Shown here piece after piece: positions 44,561 through 53,545 of a stretch of DNA of 64,000 nucleotides. The stretch's first letter is position 1. Each line of letters begins with the position of its first letter. The translations under genes were made by a program, and so were the position numbers. The DNA is from Chitinophagales bacterium (GTDB taxonomy: Bacteria > Bacteroidota > Bacteroidia > Chitinophagales > UBA8649): positions 62,001 through 126,000 of the forward strand of contig JACJYS010000005.1 in the NCBI GenBank assembly GCA_020635995.1, written 5' to 3'. The notes under the pieces were generated by a model that was not told where the DNA came from, ran no database searches, and saw only the letters and a list, made by a program, of their open reading frames with translations.

Positions 44561-46954
44561 ATGGGTATAGCTTTTTATTTACCACTTATCCTTGCTTTAG
44601 TAGGTTTAGCATACATGTTTTACTTACAATCTTGGGTAAAAAAACAAGATGCAGGAAATGAAAAAATGCAGTCATTAGCCACTTTTATAAACGAAGGTGC
44701 TTTGGCTTTTTTAAATGCAGAATACAAAATCTTAATGATATTTGTTGCTATTGCATCCGTTCTTTTATTCTTAATATCTGTTATAGTTCCTTCTACACAT
44801 TGGTTAATTGTTCCTGCATTTATTATAGGAGCAGTTTTTTCTGCTTTAGCGGGCAATGTAGGTATGAGAATAGCTACGCAAGCTAACGTAAGAACCACAC
44901 AAGCAGCTCGTTCATCTTTATCTAAAGCATTGCAAGTTGCCTTTAAAGGTGGAACAGTTATGGGACTTGGAGTTGCAGGCTTAGCCGTGTTTGGCTTAAG
45001 CTTAATATTCTTAGTATTGGTTAAAATGTTTATGACAGAAGGTGGAGATTTCTACCACGAAATGACGATGGTACTTGAAGCATTAGCAGGTTTCTCATTA
45101 GGAGCAGAGTCTATCGCTTTATTTGCTCGTGTGGGTGGTGGTATTTACACAAAAGCTGCCGATGTAGGTGCTGATTTAGTAGGTAAAGTAGAAGCCGGTA
45201 TTCCTGAAGATGACCCTCGTAATCCTGCTACTATTGCAGATAACGTGGGCGACAACGTAGGAGACGTAGCCGGTATGGGAGCCGATTTATTTGGTAGTTA
45301 TGTAGCTACTATTTTGGCTACTATGGTTTTAGGAAACTACATTATTAGAGATACTTTTATAGAAGATGGCATTTCTGTAGGCTATGGTCCTATTTTATTG
45401 CCTATAGTAATTGCAGGTTTAGGTATTATTTTCTCTATTATAGGTACTTTCTTTATAAGTGCTAATGATGATGCCAAAGAAGCACAAGTACAAGGAGCAC
45501 TAAACAAAGGAAACTGGGGTTCTATTGTTTTAACTTTAATTGCCTCTTTCTTTTTAATTAAATGGTTAATGCCGGAAACTATCACTATGAATTTCTTTGG
45601 AGAAGGTTCTATGGTTGTAAGCCAAATGAATATATTTATTGCTGTTTGTATCGGTCTTTTTGTCGGTGCGGTAATATCTGCTATGACAGAATACTACACA
45701 GGTTTAGGCAAAAAACCAGTTTTAGAAATAGTACAAAAATCAAGTACCGGAGCAGCTACAAACATTATAGCAGGATTAGCTACAGGCATGATTTCAACTG
45801 CCGGACCTGTTATTTTATTTGCTGCCGCAATTTGGGCATCTTATGCTTTTGCTGGTTTTTATGGTATTGCTATAGCCGCCAGTGCTATGATGGCAACTAC
45901 TGCTATGCAGTTAGCTATTGATGCTTTTGGTCCTATAGCAGATAATGCCGGTGGTATAGCAGAAATGAGTGAACTACCTGACGAAGTACGAGAAAGAACA
46001 GATATATTAGATTCAGTAGGAAATACAACGGCTGCTACGGGCAAAGGTTTTGCTATTGCTTCTGCCGCACTAACGGCTTTAGCTTTATTTGCTGCTTATG
46101 TAACTTTTACAGGAATAGACGGTATCAATATTTTTAAAGCACCTGTATTGGCCGCTTTATTTGTAGGCGGTATGATTCCTGTTGTTTTTTCTGCTTTAGC
46201 AATGAACAGCGTAGGAAAAGCTGCTATGGAAATGGTAAAAGAAGTAAGACGCCAGTTTAAAGAAATTCCGGGAATTATGGAAGGAACAGGCAAACCGGAA
46301 TACGGAAAATGTGTTGATATTTCTACAAAAGCAGCCTTAAAAGAAATGATGTTACCGGGAGCTATTACTATTGTTACACCTCTTTTAGTGGTGGGTATTG
46401 CTATTATTGCCACAGGTTTTGATTATAAATTGGCTGCCGAAGTTTTAGGTGGATACATGGCGGGAGTAGCCGTAAGTGGCGTACTTTGGGCTATTTTTCA
46501 AAACAATGCTGGTGGTGCGTGGGATAATGCTAAAAAATCTTTTGAAGCAGGTGTAGAAATAGACGGTAAAATGACTTTTAAAGGTAGCGATGCTCACAAA
46601 GCTGCCGTAACAGGAGATACTGTAGGAGATCCATTTAAAGACACTTCTGGTCCTTCTATGAACATTTTAATTAAATTAACTTGCTTAGTGGGCTTAGTTA
46701 TTGCTCCAATTTTAGGAGAACATATTAATGCTAACAATCACCATACAGAAACTACAAGCCATGTAATAGAAGAAAGAGTTATTGAAATAGCTGATGAAAC
46801 GGATGGTAGCACAGTAGAATTTAAAGCAGTAGAAGTTGATGGCGTTAAAACTATAGAATTTGTTTCTGGAAGTATTGAAGATTTAGATGAAGCAACTATA
46901 TTAAAATTAGAAGCTGACGGTTTTGATTTATCAAGTTTTATGGACGAAGAATAA
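44561..46954 (+). CDS. hppA: Membrane-bound ion-pumping pyrophosphatase
   Basis: A 797-residue integral membrane pump that uses pyrophosphate hydrolysis to export H+ or Na+. About 16 membrane segments. The substrate motifs are intact: DVGADLVGKVE (201-211), DNVGDNVGDVAGMGADLFGS (about 227-246), TEYYTG mid-protein and NNAGGAWDNAKK near the end. The stretch NTTAATGKG has A and G where K+-independent enzymes have K and T, pointing to the K+-dependent class. Na+ versus H+ specificity cannot be read safely. Unusually, an acidic soluble tail of about 75 residues follows the last helix (HHTETTSHVIEE ... DLSSFMDEE). Confidence 0.95.
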   Translation: MGIAFYLPLILALVGLAYMFYLQSWVKKQDAGNEKMQSLATFINEGALAFLNAEYKILMIFVAIASVLLFLISVIVPSTHWLIVPAFIIGAVFSALAGNVGMRIATQANVRTTQAARSSLSKALQVAFKGGTVMGLGVAGLAVFGLSLIFLVLVKMFMTEGGDFYHEMTMVLEALAGFSLGAESIALFARVGGGIYTKAADVGADLVGKVEAGIPEDDPRNPATIADNVGDNVGDVAGMGADLFGSYVATILATMVLGNYIIRDTFIEDGISVGYGPILLPIVIAGLGIIFSIIGTFFISANDDAKEAQVQGALNKGNWGSIVLTLIASFFLIKWLMPETITMNFFGEGSMVVSQMNIFIAVCIGLFVGAVISAMTEYYTGLGKKPVLEIVQKSSTGAATNIIAGLATGMISTAGPVILFAAAIWASYAFAGFYGIAIAASAMMATTAMQLAIDAFGPIADNAGGIAEMSELPDEVRERTDILDSVGNTTAATGKGFAIASAALTALALFAAYVTFTGIDGINIFKAPVLAALFVGGMIPVVFSALAMNSVGKAAMEMVKEVRRQFKEIPGIMEGTGKPEYGKCVDISTKAALKEMMLPGAITIVTPLLVVGIAIIATGFDYKLAAEVLGGYMAGVAVSGVLWAIFQNNAGGAWDNAKKSFEAGVEIDGKMTFKGSDAHKAAVTGDTVGDPFKDTSGPSMNILIKLTCLVGLVIAPILGEHINANNHHTETTSHVIEERVIEIADETDGSTVEFKAVEVDGVKTIEFVSGSIEDLDEATILKLEADGFDLSSFMDEE

Positions 46955-46980
46955 ATCTCAATCAAAAACTATAATGAAAG

Positions 46981-47007
46981 GCTACAATTAAAATTGTAGC
47001 TTTTTTT
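46981..47007 (+). terminator. Intrinsic terminator of hppA
   Basis: Stem gctacaatt / aattgtagc (46981-47000) followed by seven T, 27 bases past the hppA stop. Confidence 0.88.
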
Positions 47008-47035
47008 GTTTCCGTTAACAATCTCATACAATATA

Positions 47036-47222
47036 ACTGTGCTAACTGATATTAAGATACCTTTCTACAAACCATGTCTGCCGACAGGTAGAGGCATGAC
47101 GTACGTGATATATTTAGCAAACCTTCCTCAAATCGTCATTACCGCGAAGGCGGTAATTCCGTAAAATAGAACTGTACTAACTGGATATTGAGATACCTGC
47201 CTCCGCAGGCATGACGTACGCT
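47036..47222. repeat. Dispersed intergenic repeat, copy 3 (inverted)
   Basis: The 315-base gap 46955-47269 holds the hppA terminator and this repeat. Read on the minus strand it runs A (47222-47165; gcaggtatctcaatatcc), B (about 47160-47110; ggaattaccgccttcgcggtaatgacg ... ggaagg) and A again (47105-47036; gtcatgcctctacctgtcgg). It therefore has the same modules as at 17859 and 18829, in opposite orientation. The left end also contains a short inverted pair gcctgcggaggc. No open frame of interest. Confidence 0.7.
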
Positions 47223-47269
47223 GTATATTACTTCCAAATTACCCAATTACCTCATTTTCAAATTAAAGT

Positions 47270-48025
47270 TTAGAAAATGTAAGGAATCAATATTTTTCTT
47301 TCTTTGGGATAATTATCAAATTTCTCTTTATACCACTTATGGTTGGCTATGGCTCGGGGAACTAAATTAGCTAAAGTCCACACCAAAAACGAAAAAGAAG
47401 GCAAGCACCACGTCATCACTGCAAAACCAGTCCATTCTATTATTTCTCCAAAATAATTAGGATTAGTAATGTATTTGTACAAAAATCCATTGGGTATTTT
47501 ATAACCCACCTCATTGGGTTTTCTTAAATTTATTAAAATATAATCGCTGTATTGGTTAATTAAATATCCTATAATAAACAACAAAGCTCCTACTATAAAC
47601 TGCCACGAATGAAGCCAATCAATTCCATATCTTTCAGGATTTTTTGCTAGAAAAGAAGCTATAAAAAAAGTATTAACACTATTAAAAAAAACAGCAGCTA
47701 ACACTATAACTAAAGGCATTCTTTTTCCCTTAGTTTTTATTCTAAAAGGGAAAATTAAGGTTCGGTTAACATAGTGCAACAACCAAAAAATTACAAAAAC
47801 AAGTACCACACTGTTGGTATAATCTTTAAATGCAAAAAAGTAAAATAAGAATAGAAACAATGCCGGAGATTCCATTAATATCCATCCCAATTTATTATCT
47901 ACGGTAGGACCCCAGCCTTCTTTAGTGTGCCTGCCATAAGGAGCTGTTTTAAAAAAAATAAGATATAAAAAAGTGAGAACGCCTATTCCAATCCATATCC
48001 AATTCAAAATAGTAGTTAAATTCAT
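47270..48025 (-). CDS. Steroid 5-alpha-reductase-like membrane enzyme (SRD5A/DUF1295 family)
   Basis: An integral membrane protein of 251 residues with about six hydrophobic helices. It matches the 3-oxo-5-alpha-steroid 4-dehydrogenase family along its whole length. Family marks are GRHTKEGWGPTVDNKLGWILMESPAL near residue 31, GYKIPNGFLYKYITNPNYFGEIIEW (about 174-198), and NHKWYKEKFDNYPKERKILIPYIF at the C-terminus. Family enzymes use NADPH to reduce a conjugated double bond in a lipid. A bacterial substrate is not known to me; polyprenol, sterol or fatty enone are possibilities. Divergent from mnmA across a 55-base gap. Confidence 0.85.
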   Translation of the reverse strand: MNLTTILNWIWIGIGVLTFLYLIFFKTAPYGRHTKEGWGPTVDNKLGWILMESPALFLFLFYFFAFKDYTNSVVLVFVIFWLLHYVNRTLIFPFRIKTKGKRMPLVIVLAAVFFNSVNTFFIASFLAKNPERYGIDWLHSWQFIVGALLFIIGYLINQYSDYILINLRKPNEVGYKIPNGFLYKYITNPNYFGEIIEWTGFAVMTWCLPSFSFLVWTLANLVPRAIANHKWYKEKFDNYPKERKILIPYIF

Positions 48026-48047
48026 TAGTTTGGTTTTGTCTTTGTTA

Positions 48048-48055
48048 CAAAGCTA
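48048..48055 (-). promoter_or_regulatory. -7 box of the reductase-like gene
   Basis: TAGCTTTG on the minus strand (CAAAGCTA at 48048-48055), 22 bases before the ATG at 48025. Confidence 0.5.
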
Positions 48056-48068
48056 TAAATAATACTCG

Positions 48069-48076
48069 TATTTTTG
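48069..48076 (+). promoter_or_regulatory. -7 box of mnmA, leaderless type
   Basis: TATTTTTG at 48069-48076, full TAnnTTTG match, ending exactly four bases before the mnmA ATG at 48081. Back to back with the minus-strand box at 48048-48055. Confidence 0.6.
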
Positions 48077-48080
48077 CATT

Positions 48081-49259
48081 ATGACTAAAAAAGTGGTTGT
48101 AGGATTATCGGGCGGAGTTGATAGTAGCGTTGCGGCTTATTTATTAAAGCAGCAGGGCTATGATGTCATTGGCATTTTTATGCGAAATTGGGTTGATGAT
48201 GAAGTTATTATTTCTGACGAATGCCCGTGGATAGAAGATAGCAACGATGCTCTTTTAGTGGCAGATAAATTGGGTATTCCTTTTCATGTTATAGATTTTA
48301 GTAAAGAATACAAAGAACGTATAGTAAACTATATGTTTGACGAATACGAAAAAGGTAGGACACCCAATCCGGATATTTTGTGCAATAGAGAAGTTAAATT
48401 TGATTTATTCTTAAAAAAAGCCTTGGCTTTAGGAGCTGATTATGTAGCAACAGGACATTACTGCCAAAAAACTACAACTAAAGACAATAACGGAAAAGAA
48501 ATTTACCACCTTATAGCCGGTGCCGATAAAAATAAAGACCAAAGCTACTTTTTGTGTCAGGTAAGTCAAGAACAACTGGCTAAAGCTTTATTTCCAATAG
48601 GACATTTACAAAAAAGTGAAGTACGCACAATAGCTACAGAGCAAAAATTAGTAACCGCAGATAAAAAAGATTCGCAAGGTTTATGTTTTATAGGCAAAGT
48701 TCGTTTACCCGATTTTTTACAACAACAACTAAAACCTAAAGAAGGAAATGTTATAGAAATACCCGAAAATCATGCGGATTTTATTAGAAACTGGGAAAAT
48801 GACACCTTAGAAAATTTAGCTCAAAATTTTATTTACAACGAAAACGATGGGAAAATAGTAGGTAAGCATCAAGGAGCTCACTACTATACCATAGGGCAAA
48901 GAAAAGGCTTAAATATAGGTGGCACTCCTCTCCCACTTTTTGTAATAGCTACCAATACTCAAACTAATACTATATACGTTGGGCAGGGAGAAAACCACCC
49001 CGGTTTGTACCGAAAAATATTAAAAGTAGCAAATAAAGACATCCACTGGCTACAAGAAAATTTAACACTAAAAAATGGTGAAGAAGCTAAATATAGTGCA
49101 AGAATAAGATACCGACAGCCACTTGAAAACTGCACACTTTACCAAAAAGAAGATGGCTTGTACTTTGTGTTTGATAATTTTCAAAGAGGAATAGCCGCAG
49201 GGCAATTTGTAGCTTGGTACAAAAATGACGAGCTTATAGGAAGTGGAGTTATTGGTTAA
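48081..49259 (+). CDS. mnmA: tRNA-specific 2-thiouridylase MnmA
   Basis: A 392-residue enzyme that thiolates uridine 34 of tRNA-Lys, -Glu and -Gln, taking sulfur from a persulfide relay. The PP-loop is SGGVDSSVA (10-18). The catalytic cysteines lie in TPNPDILCNREVKF and DSQGLCFIGKVRLPDF. GADYVATGHYC and YTIGQRKGLNIGG are standard. Length is slightly above the usual 360-380 owing to an insertion around residues 230-265 (EIPENHADFIRNWEND). It converges on the TauE-like gene, the two overlapping by four bases. Confidence 0.96.
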   Translation: MTKKVVVGLSGGVDSSVAAYLLKQQGYDVIGIFMRNWVDDEVIISDECPWIEDSNDALLVADKLGIPFHVIDFSKEYKERIVNYMFDEYEKGRTPNPDILCNREVKFDLFLKKALALGADYVATGHYCQKTTTKDNNGKEIYHLIAGADKNKDQSYFLCQVSQEQLAKALFPIGHLQKSEVRTIATEQKLVTADKKDSQGLCFIGKVRLPDFLQQQLKPKEGNVIEIPENHADFIRNWENDTLENLAQNFIYNENDGKIVGKHQGAHYYTIGQRKGLNIGGTPLPLFVIATNTQTNTIYVGQGENHPGLYRKILKVANKDIHWLQENLTLKNGEEAKYSARIRYRQPLENCTLYQKEDGLYFVFDNFQRGIAAGQFVAWYKNDELIGSGVIG

Positions 49260-50059
49260 AAAACCAGCATCAATTCTTTAACAATAATATAAAAAGCCAC
49301 TATAAAAGTAAAAATAGCGAATCCCTTTTTTAAGGCTTTATCTTTAATGTGTTTAGATAAATACATACCTACAAAAATACCAATAACAGACATGGCTGTA
49401 TAAGAAATTAACAATTTCCAGTCTATATTATAACCTGCTTTTAAATCGCCTAAAAAACCAATAAAAGAATTGAAAGCTATTATAAATAATGAAGTACCTA
49501 CAGCTTCTTTAATATCTATTCCTAATATAAGCACTAAAGCCGGAACAATTAAAAAGCCGCCACCTGCACCTAAAAATCCGGACAGCAAGCCTACTGCCAC
49601 ACCTAATAATAACAATGTTAATCTTCTATTTTTAGTTTCTTCTTTTCTACCCGAAACGTCTATTGGCTGGGTTTTATACATTCTTATTCCGGCTTGAAAA
49701 GCAAAAAAGGCAAACACAATCATAATAACAACATCTCTTTGCACAGAAATTCCTCCAATACTAAATAGAATAGTGGGAATAGCAGGCATTATCCATAATC
49801 TTGTAGCAAAAGTTACCATAGATGCAGGCAAAGCAAACATAACAGCTTCATCTAATTTCACATTGCCCGAAAAATAATTTTTAACAGCACCCACAGCAGA
49901 AGTTGCACCTACTGTAAATAAAGAATATCCTGTGGCTACAACGGGATTAATATGCAATAAATAAACGAAAACCGGCAAGGTTATTAATGAACCGCCACTA
50001 CCTATTAAACCTAACGACATGCCCATAAATAAGGCAATAATATATGCTATTATCTCCAA
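49256..50059 (-). CDS. TauE/SafE-family sulfite exporter-like permease
   Basis: A 267-residue inner-membrane protein with about eight hydrophobic helices. The two family repeats are visible: GMSLGLIGSGGSLITLPVFVYLL near the N-terminus and GLLSGFLGAGGGFLIVPALVLIL (about 158-180). Such permeases move sulfite, sulfoacetate or related anions. No sulfur genes lie next to it apart from mnmA, which faces it. The start is probably the TTG at 50057-50059; no in-frame ATG fits, and the signature loop begins only a few residues later. Confidence 0.88.
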   Translation of the reverse strand: MEIIAYIIALFMGMSLGLIGSGGSLITLPVFVYLLHINPVVATGYSLFTVGATSAVGAVKNYFSGNVKLDEAVMFALPASMVTFATRLWIMPAIPTILFSIGGISVQRDVVIMIVFAFFAFQAGIRMYKTQPIDVSGRKEETKNRRLTLLLLGVAVGLLSGFLGAGGGFLIVPALVLILGIDIKEAVGTSLFIIAFNSFIGFLGDLKAGYNIDWKLLISYTAMSVIGIFVGMYLSKHIKDKALKKGFAIFTFIVAFYIIVKELMLVF

Positions 50060-50139
50060 AACGGTGCAAATTTCTTAAAACGAAAGGAATTACTTAGTGC
50101 CATTTAGCACAAAGTAGGATAATTTTATTAAAAACTCCT

Positions 50140-50156
50140 TAGAGTGGTGGCACGAA
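50140..50156. repeat. Half copy of palindrome family ACTCGTGCC
   Basis: The sequence agagtggtggcacga (about 50141-50155) matches the right arm of the palindromes at 18699-18713 and 27819-27833. The left arm is missing apart from cgtgc at 50161-50165. It lies in the 105-base gap before the DEAD-box stop. Confidence 0.6.
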
Positions 50157-50164
50157 TACACGTG

Positions 50165-51901
50165 CTAATACTTAGCGTTTTTATATTTTGACTTAGTAGA
50201 TTTCCCCTTTGAGAAAAAATTTGAGTGGGCATTCCCACTATTACTTTTTCCTTTTTTTGAAGATTTTCTTCCTTTTCTGTCTGATTTTCTACCCGATTTT
50301 TCAGAAGAAGATGAGGAATCGCCATCTCTACCTTTAGCTTTCACTACCAAACTTTTACCATTGTTTTTAATAGTTTTAAAAGCTCTTAAAACCATCTCGG
50401 CATCATCATCTTGAAGCGTAATGAAAGAAAAATTTTCTAACAAATATGTATCTAAAAAAGCATTTTTATCTATATGCGATTTGCTTACAATATAGTCTTC
50501 TAAACTGTCTTTATTAAAACTATCTTTTTTGCCTTTTGCTATAAATAATCGGGTTTCTTTATTAGTACTACCAGCCAATGTTTTTGGCATTTTTATATCA
50601 TCATAATAATCAGAAGTTAATTCATCTTTTAAAAAGTACTTTAAGGCGGATGTCAATATAGTTTTAGGATCATTGCTTTCTAAAAGCTGATTAGCTAATT
50701 CTAAAATAAATTCGTCTTTTTTATCTACTACACTTGAAGCAATATCTAAATACAATTGCGTTAATTTAGCTTCTATAAGTTCATCGGCACTTGGCAGTTC
50801 TGCTTTATGCAATGAAGTTTTAGCTATACTTTCTATAATTTTAAGTTGTTTTTTCTCGCTCCCCGAAATTAAAGAAATAGCCACTCCTTCTTTTCCTGCA
50901 CGCCCAGTTCTTCCTATGCGGTGTACATACTGCTCAGGGTCTTGTGGCAATTGATAATTGATTACATGCGTTAAATCATCTACATCTATTCCTCTTGCAG
51001 CTACATCGGTAGCACATAAAATAGTACAACTTTTACTTTTAAATCTGCTCAATATTCTTTCTCTTTGGTTTTGAGCTATATCGCCATGCAAAGCTTCTGC
51101 CGAATAATCTAATTGATTAAGCTGGCGTGTTACATCATCTGTACCCATTTTAGTATTGCAAAAAATAATTCCATAAAAATTAGGATTTACTTCTAAAATC
51201 CTTTTCAAAACTTTCATTTTATCTTTTGCATAAACTGCATAATATAGTTGCTCTACATTAGTGGTGGTTATTTGTTCTTTTTTAACTTGCACTAACTCAT
51301 AATCGCCCATATATTTTTTAGCCAGCGACATTATTTTTTTAGGCATAGTAGCAGAAAAAAGTAAAACTTGTTTTTCTTCATTGGTTTGATTAATAATAAA
51401 TTCAATATCATCTATAAAACCCATATTCAACATTTCGTCTGCTTCATCAAGCACAAAATATTTAATATTTTCTAACTTAAGTTTATTTCTTTTTATTAAG
51501 TCAATAACACGACCCGGAGTACCTACAACTATATCTGTACCTCTATTCAAATCTCTTATCTGTCGGTCTATTGACTGCCCTCCATAAACGGTGGTAATAA
51601 ATAATTTTTTATCTCCTTTAAAAGAAACTATTTCATTGGCTACTTGCAGTGCTAACTCCCTTGTAGGCGTTAGTATAAGTGCTTGTACTGCATTAGTTTT
51701 TTCTTTTAAATTTTGAACTATAGGCAAACCAAAAGCTGCCGTTTTCCCTGTTCCGGTTTGTGCTTGCCCTACCACGTTGTTTTTGCCTTCAAGCAAAATA
51801 GGTATAACTTGTTCTTGGATAGGCGTAGGTGTTTCAAAACCTTTTTGAGCCAATGCTTCTACTATAGACGCACTAAGCCCTAAATCTTTAAATTTTTGCA
51901 T
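50165..51901 (-). CDS. DEAD-box RNA helicase with DbpA-type RNA-binding domain
   Basis: A 578-residue ATP-dependent RNA helicase. The N-terminus holds the Q motif (FETPTPIQEQVIP), motif I AQTGTGKTAAF, Ia PTRELALQ, DEAD box VLDEADEM, SAT (LFSATMPKK) and motif VI HRIGRTGRAG. After a helical dimerisation-like part comes a DbpA/CsdA-type RNA-binding fold (about 465-540, TRLFIAKGKKDSFNKD...), then a basic Ser/Lys/Gly tail. It probably works in ribosome assembly or cold-time RNA unwinding. A leader of about 100 bases precedes it. Confidence 0.93.
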   Translation of the reverse strand: MQKFKDLGLSASIVEALAQKGFETPTPIQEQVIPILLEGKNNVVGQAQTGTGKTAAFGLPIVQNLKEKTNAVQALILTPTRELALQVANEIVSFKGDKKLFITTVYGGQSIDRQIRDLNRGTDIVVGTPGRVIDLIKRNKLKLENIKYFVLDEADEMLNMGFIDDIEFIINQTNEEKQVLLFSATMPKKIMSLAKKYMGDYELVQVKKEQITTTNVEQLYYAVYAKDKMKVLKRILEVNPNFYGIIFCNTKMGTDDVTRQLNQLDYSAEALHGDIAQNQRERILSRFKSKSCTILCATDVAARGIDVDDLTHVINYQLPQDPEQYVHRIGRTGRAGKEGVAISLISGSEKKQLKIIESIAKTSLHKAELPSADELIEAKLTQLYLDIASSVVDKKDEFILELANQLLESNDPKTILTSALKYFLKDELTSDYYDDIKMPKTLAGSTNKETRLFIAKGKKDSFNKDSLEDYIVSKSHIDKNAFLDTYLLENFSFITLQDDDAEMVLRAFKTIKNNGKSLVVKAKGRDGDSSSSSEKSGRKSDRKGRKSSKKGKSNSGNAHSNFFSKGKSTKSKYKNAKY

Positions 51902-52017
51902 AAAATGTCTTTGATGTTTTGGAGTTGCTAACTACTGAAGGAATTTTTATAGTTACATTATTTTTCTCGCAACCTCCAACAATTAACCTGCTCGGTTATA
52001 AATTTTGTGCAAAGGTA
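51902..52017 (-). promoter_or_regulatory. Promoter and long 5' leader of the DEAD-box helicase
   Basis: A -7 box TACCTTTG on the minus strand (CAAAGGTA at 52010-52017) lies 108 bases before the ATG at 51901. This predicts a leader of about 100 bases, the longest in this window. The leader has a GGAGGTTGCGAG stretch but no clear terminator hairpin. Long leaders occur in cold-shock RNA helicase genes; that link is an inference here. Confidence 0.45.
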
Positions 52018-52042
52018 ATGAAAATTATTGATTTTTTTATTT

Positions 52043-52426
52043 TTATCCAAAAGTCCACAAATAATTAGCGGTAAAATTCCACAGCATATAAACTATCATA
52101 GCTACAATTTTGGCAGGATAAAAATTCATTAACTTCCATTTTTCGTGTAAAATAAATATAACGCCATTTACGATGCCTAAGCCTATTAAAGCAATTATTC
52201 CAAATTGCAACATTTGCCACAACCAGTTTGGATTTTCATTTTGAAATGCCCAATATTTATTGGCAAAAAATCTAAAAGTAACGCCTATAAAAAAACCAAT
52301 AGAATTAGCCGTGTATTTTTGTAATTGAAGTTTTTCTTTAAAAATAAAAGTAGTTAGTACGTCTATGCCAAAACCTAAACCGCCTACTACAAAAAACTTA
52401 GAAAATGTAAGCCAAAATGCACTCAT
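52043..52426 (-). CDS. GtrA-family membrane protein
   Basis: A 127-residue protein with four predicted membrane helices, matching the GtrA family (KFFVVGGLGFGIDVLTTFIF, IGFFIGVTFRFFANKYWAF, then a C-terminal NFTANYLWTFG). GtrA proteins are thought to flip or accompany lipid-linked sugars such as undecaprenyl-phosphate glucose. No glycosyltransferase is adjacent, although GtrA genes are often next to one. It follows the M29 aminopeptidase with a one-base overlap. Confidence 0.88.
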   Translation of the reverse strand: MSAFWLTFSKFFVVGGLGFGIDVLTTFIFKEKLQLQKYTANSIGFFIGVTFRFFANKYWAFQNENPNWLWQMLQFGIIALIGLGIVNGVIFILHEKWKLMNFYPAKIVAMIVYMLWNFTANYLWTFG

Positions 52427-53523
52427 TAAATGGTAAACTTTCCATTTTCATATACTTTTGTCCCATCAGCATATATTTCTCCTCCATCAGTCATATCCGC
52501 TATCATATCCCAGTGTATTGATGAATCATTTTTGCCTCCACACTGGTGGTAGCTTTGCCCTATAGCCATGTGAATAGTACCGCCTATTTTTTCATCAAAA
52601 AGTATATTTTTTGTAAACTTATCTATTTTAAAATTAGTACCTACGGCAGCTTCGCCAAATCTGGTAGCTCCGGGTATCTTAAAAACTCTGTCTAATAAAT
52701 CCTGCCCTCTTTTAGCTGTCCACTTTACAACTTCTCCATTTTTAACTTCCAGTTTAATGTCTTCCACTTCTTGCCCCATATATATACTTGGGTGCGAAAA
52801 ACGCACCACTCCATTTACCGAATTTTCTACAGGTGCGGTATAAACCTCTCCTGATGGCATATTTGTTTTACCATCACTATTTATCCAAATTCTCCCTTTG
52901 GTGTTAAATTTTATATCTACATCATTACTCTTATAATGAACATTTTCACATTTATTTAAGTAATCTACTATGCTTTGCTGGCGTTCGCTTAGTTTAAGCC
53001 ACTCTTTTATAGGGTCGTCATATTCTAAATTACAAGCTTTATACACAAAATTCTCGTACTCACGCAAGCTCATACCCGCCTCTTGGGCACTTGCTTGGGT
53101 AGGAAATTGACACAAACTTCTTCTTAAATCGTAAGAACCTGTACGCTTCATATAAGTTTTCATCATAGGGCTTCGTGCCACGCTGGCTCTTTTTCTTTTC
53201 TCTCCATCTACATTTTGTACATCCTTTAAATTAAAAGGTGCTCTTATTACTAAATAACAATCAAAAGTTTCCATAACTTGCTCTAAAAACGGATTAACAA
53301 AATCTAATTGATGGTCTGCTGCATTATCTAAAAATATTTTATCCTGCTCTTGTATTTCAACATCTAAAAATGGATGCCCTCCGGCTAAATATATTTCTTT
53401 TAGCAACTCTTGCAATAATGGTTCTGCTAAATAAGTAGTCCTCACATAAACTTTATCGTTTTTCTTTACTTGAAGACAGTAGTTTGTCAATAAATTGGCA
53501 TATTTTACGTATATATCTCTCAT
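52426..53523 (-). CDS. M29-family aminopeptidase
   Basis: A 365-residue metallo-aminopeptidase of the AmpS/PepS (M29) family, releasing N-terminal amino acids in the cytoplasm. Conserved parts: MPSGEVYTAPVENSVNG (with the metal-ligand glutamate), GAAVG-like GEAAVGTNFKID, HMAIGQSYHQCGGKNDSSIHWDMI, and a closing DGGEIYADGTKVYENGKF. A slightly short member (usual length about 370-410). A -7 box lies 22 bases before the ATG. Its stop overlaps the GtrA ATG by one base, though the two functions are not obviously linked. Confidence 0.9.
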   Translation of the reverse strand: MRDIYVKYANLLTNYCLQVKKNDKVYVRTTYLAEPLLQELLKEIYLAGGHPFLDVEIQEQDKIFLDNAADHQLDFVNPFLEQVMETFDCYLVIRAPFNLKDVQNVDGEKRKRASVARSPMMKTYMKRTGSYDLRRSLCQFPTQASAQEAGMSLREYENFVYKACNLEYDDPIKEWLKLSERQQSIVDYLNKCENVHYKSNDVDIKFNTKGRIWINSDGKTNMPSGEVYTAPVENSVNGVVRFSHPSIYMGQEVEDIKLEVKNGEVVKWTAKRGQDLLDRVFKIPGATRFGEAAVGTNFKIDKFTKNILFDEKIGGTIHMAIGQSYHQCGGKNDSSIHWDMIADMTDGGEIYADGTKVYENGKFTI

Positions 53524-53545
53524 GATTTATTTAATATTTGAACTG

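Noticed and set aside
46955..47269. tRNA or small RNA gene in the gap after hppA
   Set aside because: The gap is accounted for by a terminator and a dispersed repeat; no cloverleaf was found by eye.
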